Shown here piece after piece: positions 62,936 to 64,000 of a stretch of 64,000 bases of DNA. Made by a program: the position numbers and the translations under genes. Below the pieces are notes generated by a model. That model was not told the DNA's origin. It saw only the letters and a list, made by a program, of their open reading frames with translations, and ran no database searches. The DNA is from Diplonema papillatum (Eukaryota > Euglenozoa > Diplonemea > Diplonemida > Diplonemidae): contig JAPJBO010001018.1 of assembly GCA_030068145.1 (NCBI GenBank), positions 1 through 64,000 of the forward strand. Direction: 5' to 3'. How positions within the stretch are numbered: position 1 is the stretch's first letter; every line of letters starts with the position of its first letter.

Positions 62936-64000
62936 GTGCCGGAACTGTTTTTGCAAATACACACAGCAGATCAAAGAAAGGGGGGCAAGGTGGAAAATGC
63001 AGATCAAACGGGAGTAGAATGTGCACACGCTTATCCGACTCTTGACTTACTATGCCGTGTTCTGAAAGCTGTCGAGGAGCCTCTCCATAGGTTCTCGCAT
63101 GATTCGTTCGCCTATGTAACACTATCCGTTTGTAGTCCATCTTGCGTGCGGCATGTGAACGGAAAGTGGACGCACAATACAGAAGTGAAGCAGTGCTGCC
63201 CAGTGCTCCCGCTAACGAAAAAGTGCGAGGAATTCCTCAAAAAAAAAGAGGCTCGAAAAAAGAGGGTGAGGTCCTCACCTTTTTCCCGTTGGTGGTATTG
63301 TGTAGCCAAAGCACTGCATCACGGTCTACTCTCTGCTGGGCATGGTGGGTTGGCAGGCAGAAGTCTGGGGCTGCCACAGGGGCTGGAGCGCAATAATACT
63401 CTCCTCCTCGCCCGTCTCGCTGCTCCGTACTCGCTGGTCTCGTCCTTGCTGCTGCGTGATTCCAGATTGATGGTGCGTAACAAACGTAGAAAGGTCATGC
63501 AGAGATTCTCGTGTGTATGCCACGAACTTCCTGCAAGCGAGGGGTAAAATTACGGTGTTCTTCTCGGGAGCGACGGGGTAATAACCTTTGTACAAGTGTT
63601 AGTTCTCGTCGGAATAGTATTAATCTTCTGAGATCTTCGATCTTATACAACAAAAAAAAAGCCCAAAAGCAGGGTTTTGAGTTCCTCACCAAAAGTGAGG
63701 TTAGCGGGAGCACTGGTGCTGCAGAGTAAAAAAGATGCTTCGAATGTAATCGGCCGGCAAGCTGGCGCACTGCACACAATTTGGACTGATAACCACGTGC
63801 AACAAGGAGGAGAGTACTATCATCGAAATTGTCTTTTTGCGGGACCAGAAAGTGCCTGCCTATCAGCACACGAGGAAAAAAACGGTGTCGAATTATGCCA
63901 ACAATAAACGCTAATAAAGGAAAAATGGTGGAGGGGAAGGAACCTACGAAATGCTGCGCTGCCGGAAACGGGAGCTCACAAGTTGTAATGCGTACTGATG
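62936..64000 (+). other. Unassigned end of the window; one open frame of 203 codons at 62936-63547
   Basis: The frame contains HRFSHDSFAYVTLSVCSPSC and a Lys-rich stretch (CEEFLKKKEARKKRVR). It overlaps another open frame and has no recognisable domain. After 63547 I see no frame worth reporting, no repeat matching the rest of the window and no RNA gene. Confidence 0.3.

Overview
This window is nuclear DNA of a eukaryotic microbe, not of a bacterium or virus. The signs are one spliced protein gene, abundant retrotransposon and DNA-transposon relics, very long satellites and microsatellites, and a fragment of small-subunit (18S-type) ribosomal RNA. That fragment (about 35253-35632) carries the words TTAATGCTGCTGCTGTTAA and TTACTGTGA. 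They resemble Euglenozoa (kinetoplastids, diplonemids, euglenids) more than other eukaryotes. A tyrosine-recombinase retroelement at 55.9-60.0 kb has the gag / recombinase / RT-RNase H order known from trypanosomatid VIPER elements, which fits the same idea. I infer a free-living euglenozoan with moderate-to-low confidence.

Only one gene looks like a conserved cellular gene: a full-length ABCB/P-glycoprotein-type exporter on the + strand. Exon 1 is 16607-18889 and exon 2 is 27708-29660, together 1411 codons. The two exons join in phase 0 at a GT..AG intron of 8818 bp that is filled with mobile DNA. Its first nucleotide-binding domain carries an insertion of about 150 residues with a WWE-like domain, which is the most unusual protein feature here.

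Layout. 1-1508: 3' end of a tyrosine-recombinase-type retroelement (RNase H) with split direct repeats. 1509-5322: an 11-bp satellite hosting a 2.8-kb inverted-repeat element and a MITE. 5328-8258: word-repeat/hairpin arrays, minisatellites and MITEs. 8680-14699: a hAT transposase gene interrupted by a 3.5-kb terminal-inverted-repeat element made of opposed arrays of about 235-bp units. 15053-16260: 3' end of a LINE-like element with a Cys/His-rich domain. 16607-29660: the ABCB gene with its intron. 29661-38200: mosaic of dispersed repeats with the rRNA fragment. 38350-38814: (CAG)155. 39160-46600: GCA-rich arrays and a family of about 300-bp repeats. 46601-49585: a 251-bp satellite. 49586-53200: a second copy of the 11-bp satellite plus inverted-repeat element. 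53201-55260: a second word array and a hAT relic broken by three MITEs. 55430-60165: third (partial) inverted-repeat element and the retroelement with three ORFs. 60166-64000: a LINE fragment on the - strand, a dispersed repeat, minisatellite and unassigned sequence.

Three patterns tie the repeats together. First, the 11-bp satellite lies at the edges of nearly every large element. Second, several blocks consist of minisatellite arrays in opposed orientation. Third, two word arrays 48 kb apart share their layout unit by unit but differ in concert in the repeated word, with a compensating change in the terminal hairpin. All similarity calls were made by eye from the sequence; no database search was run.
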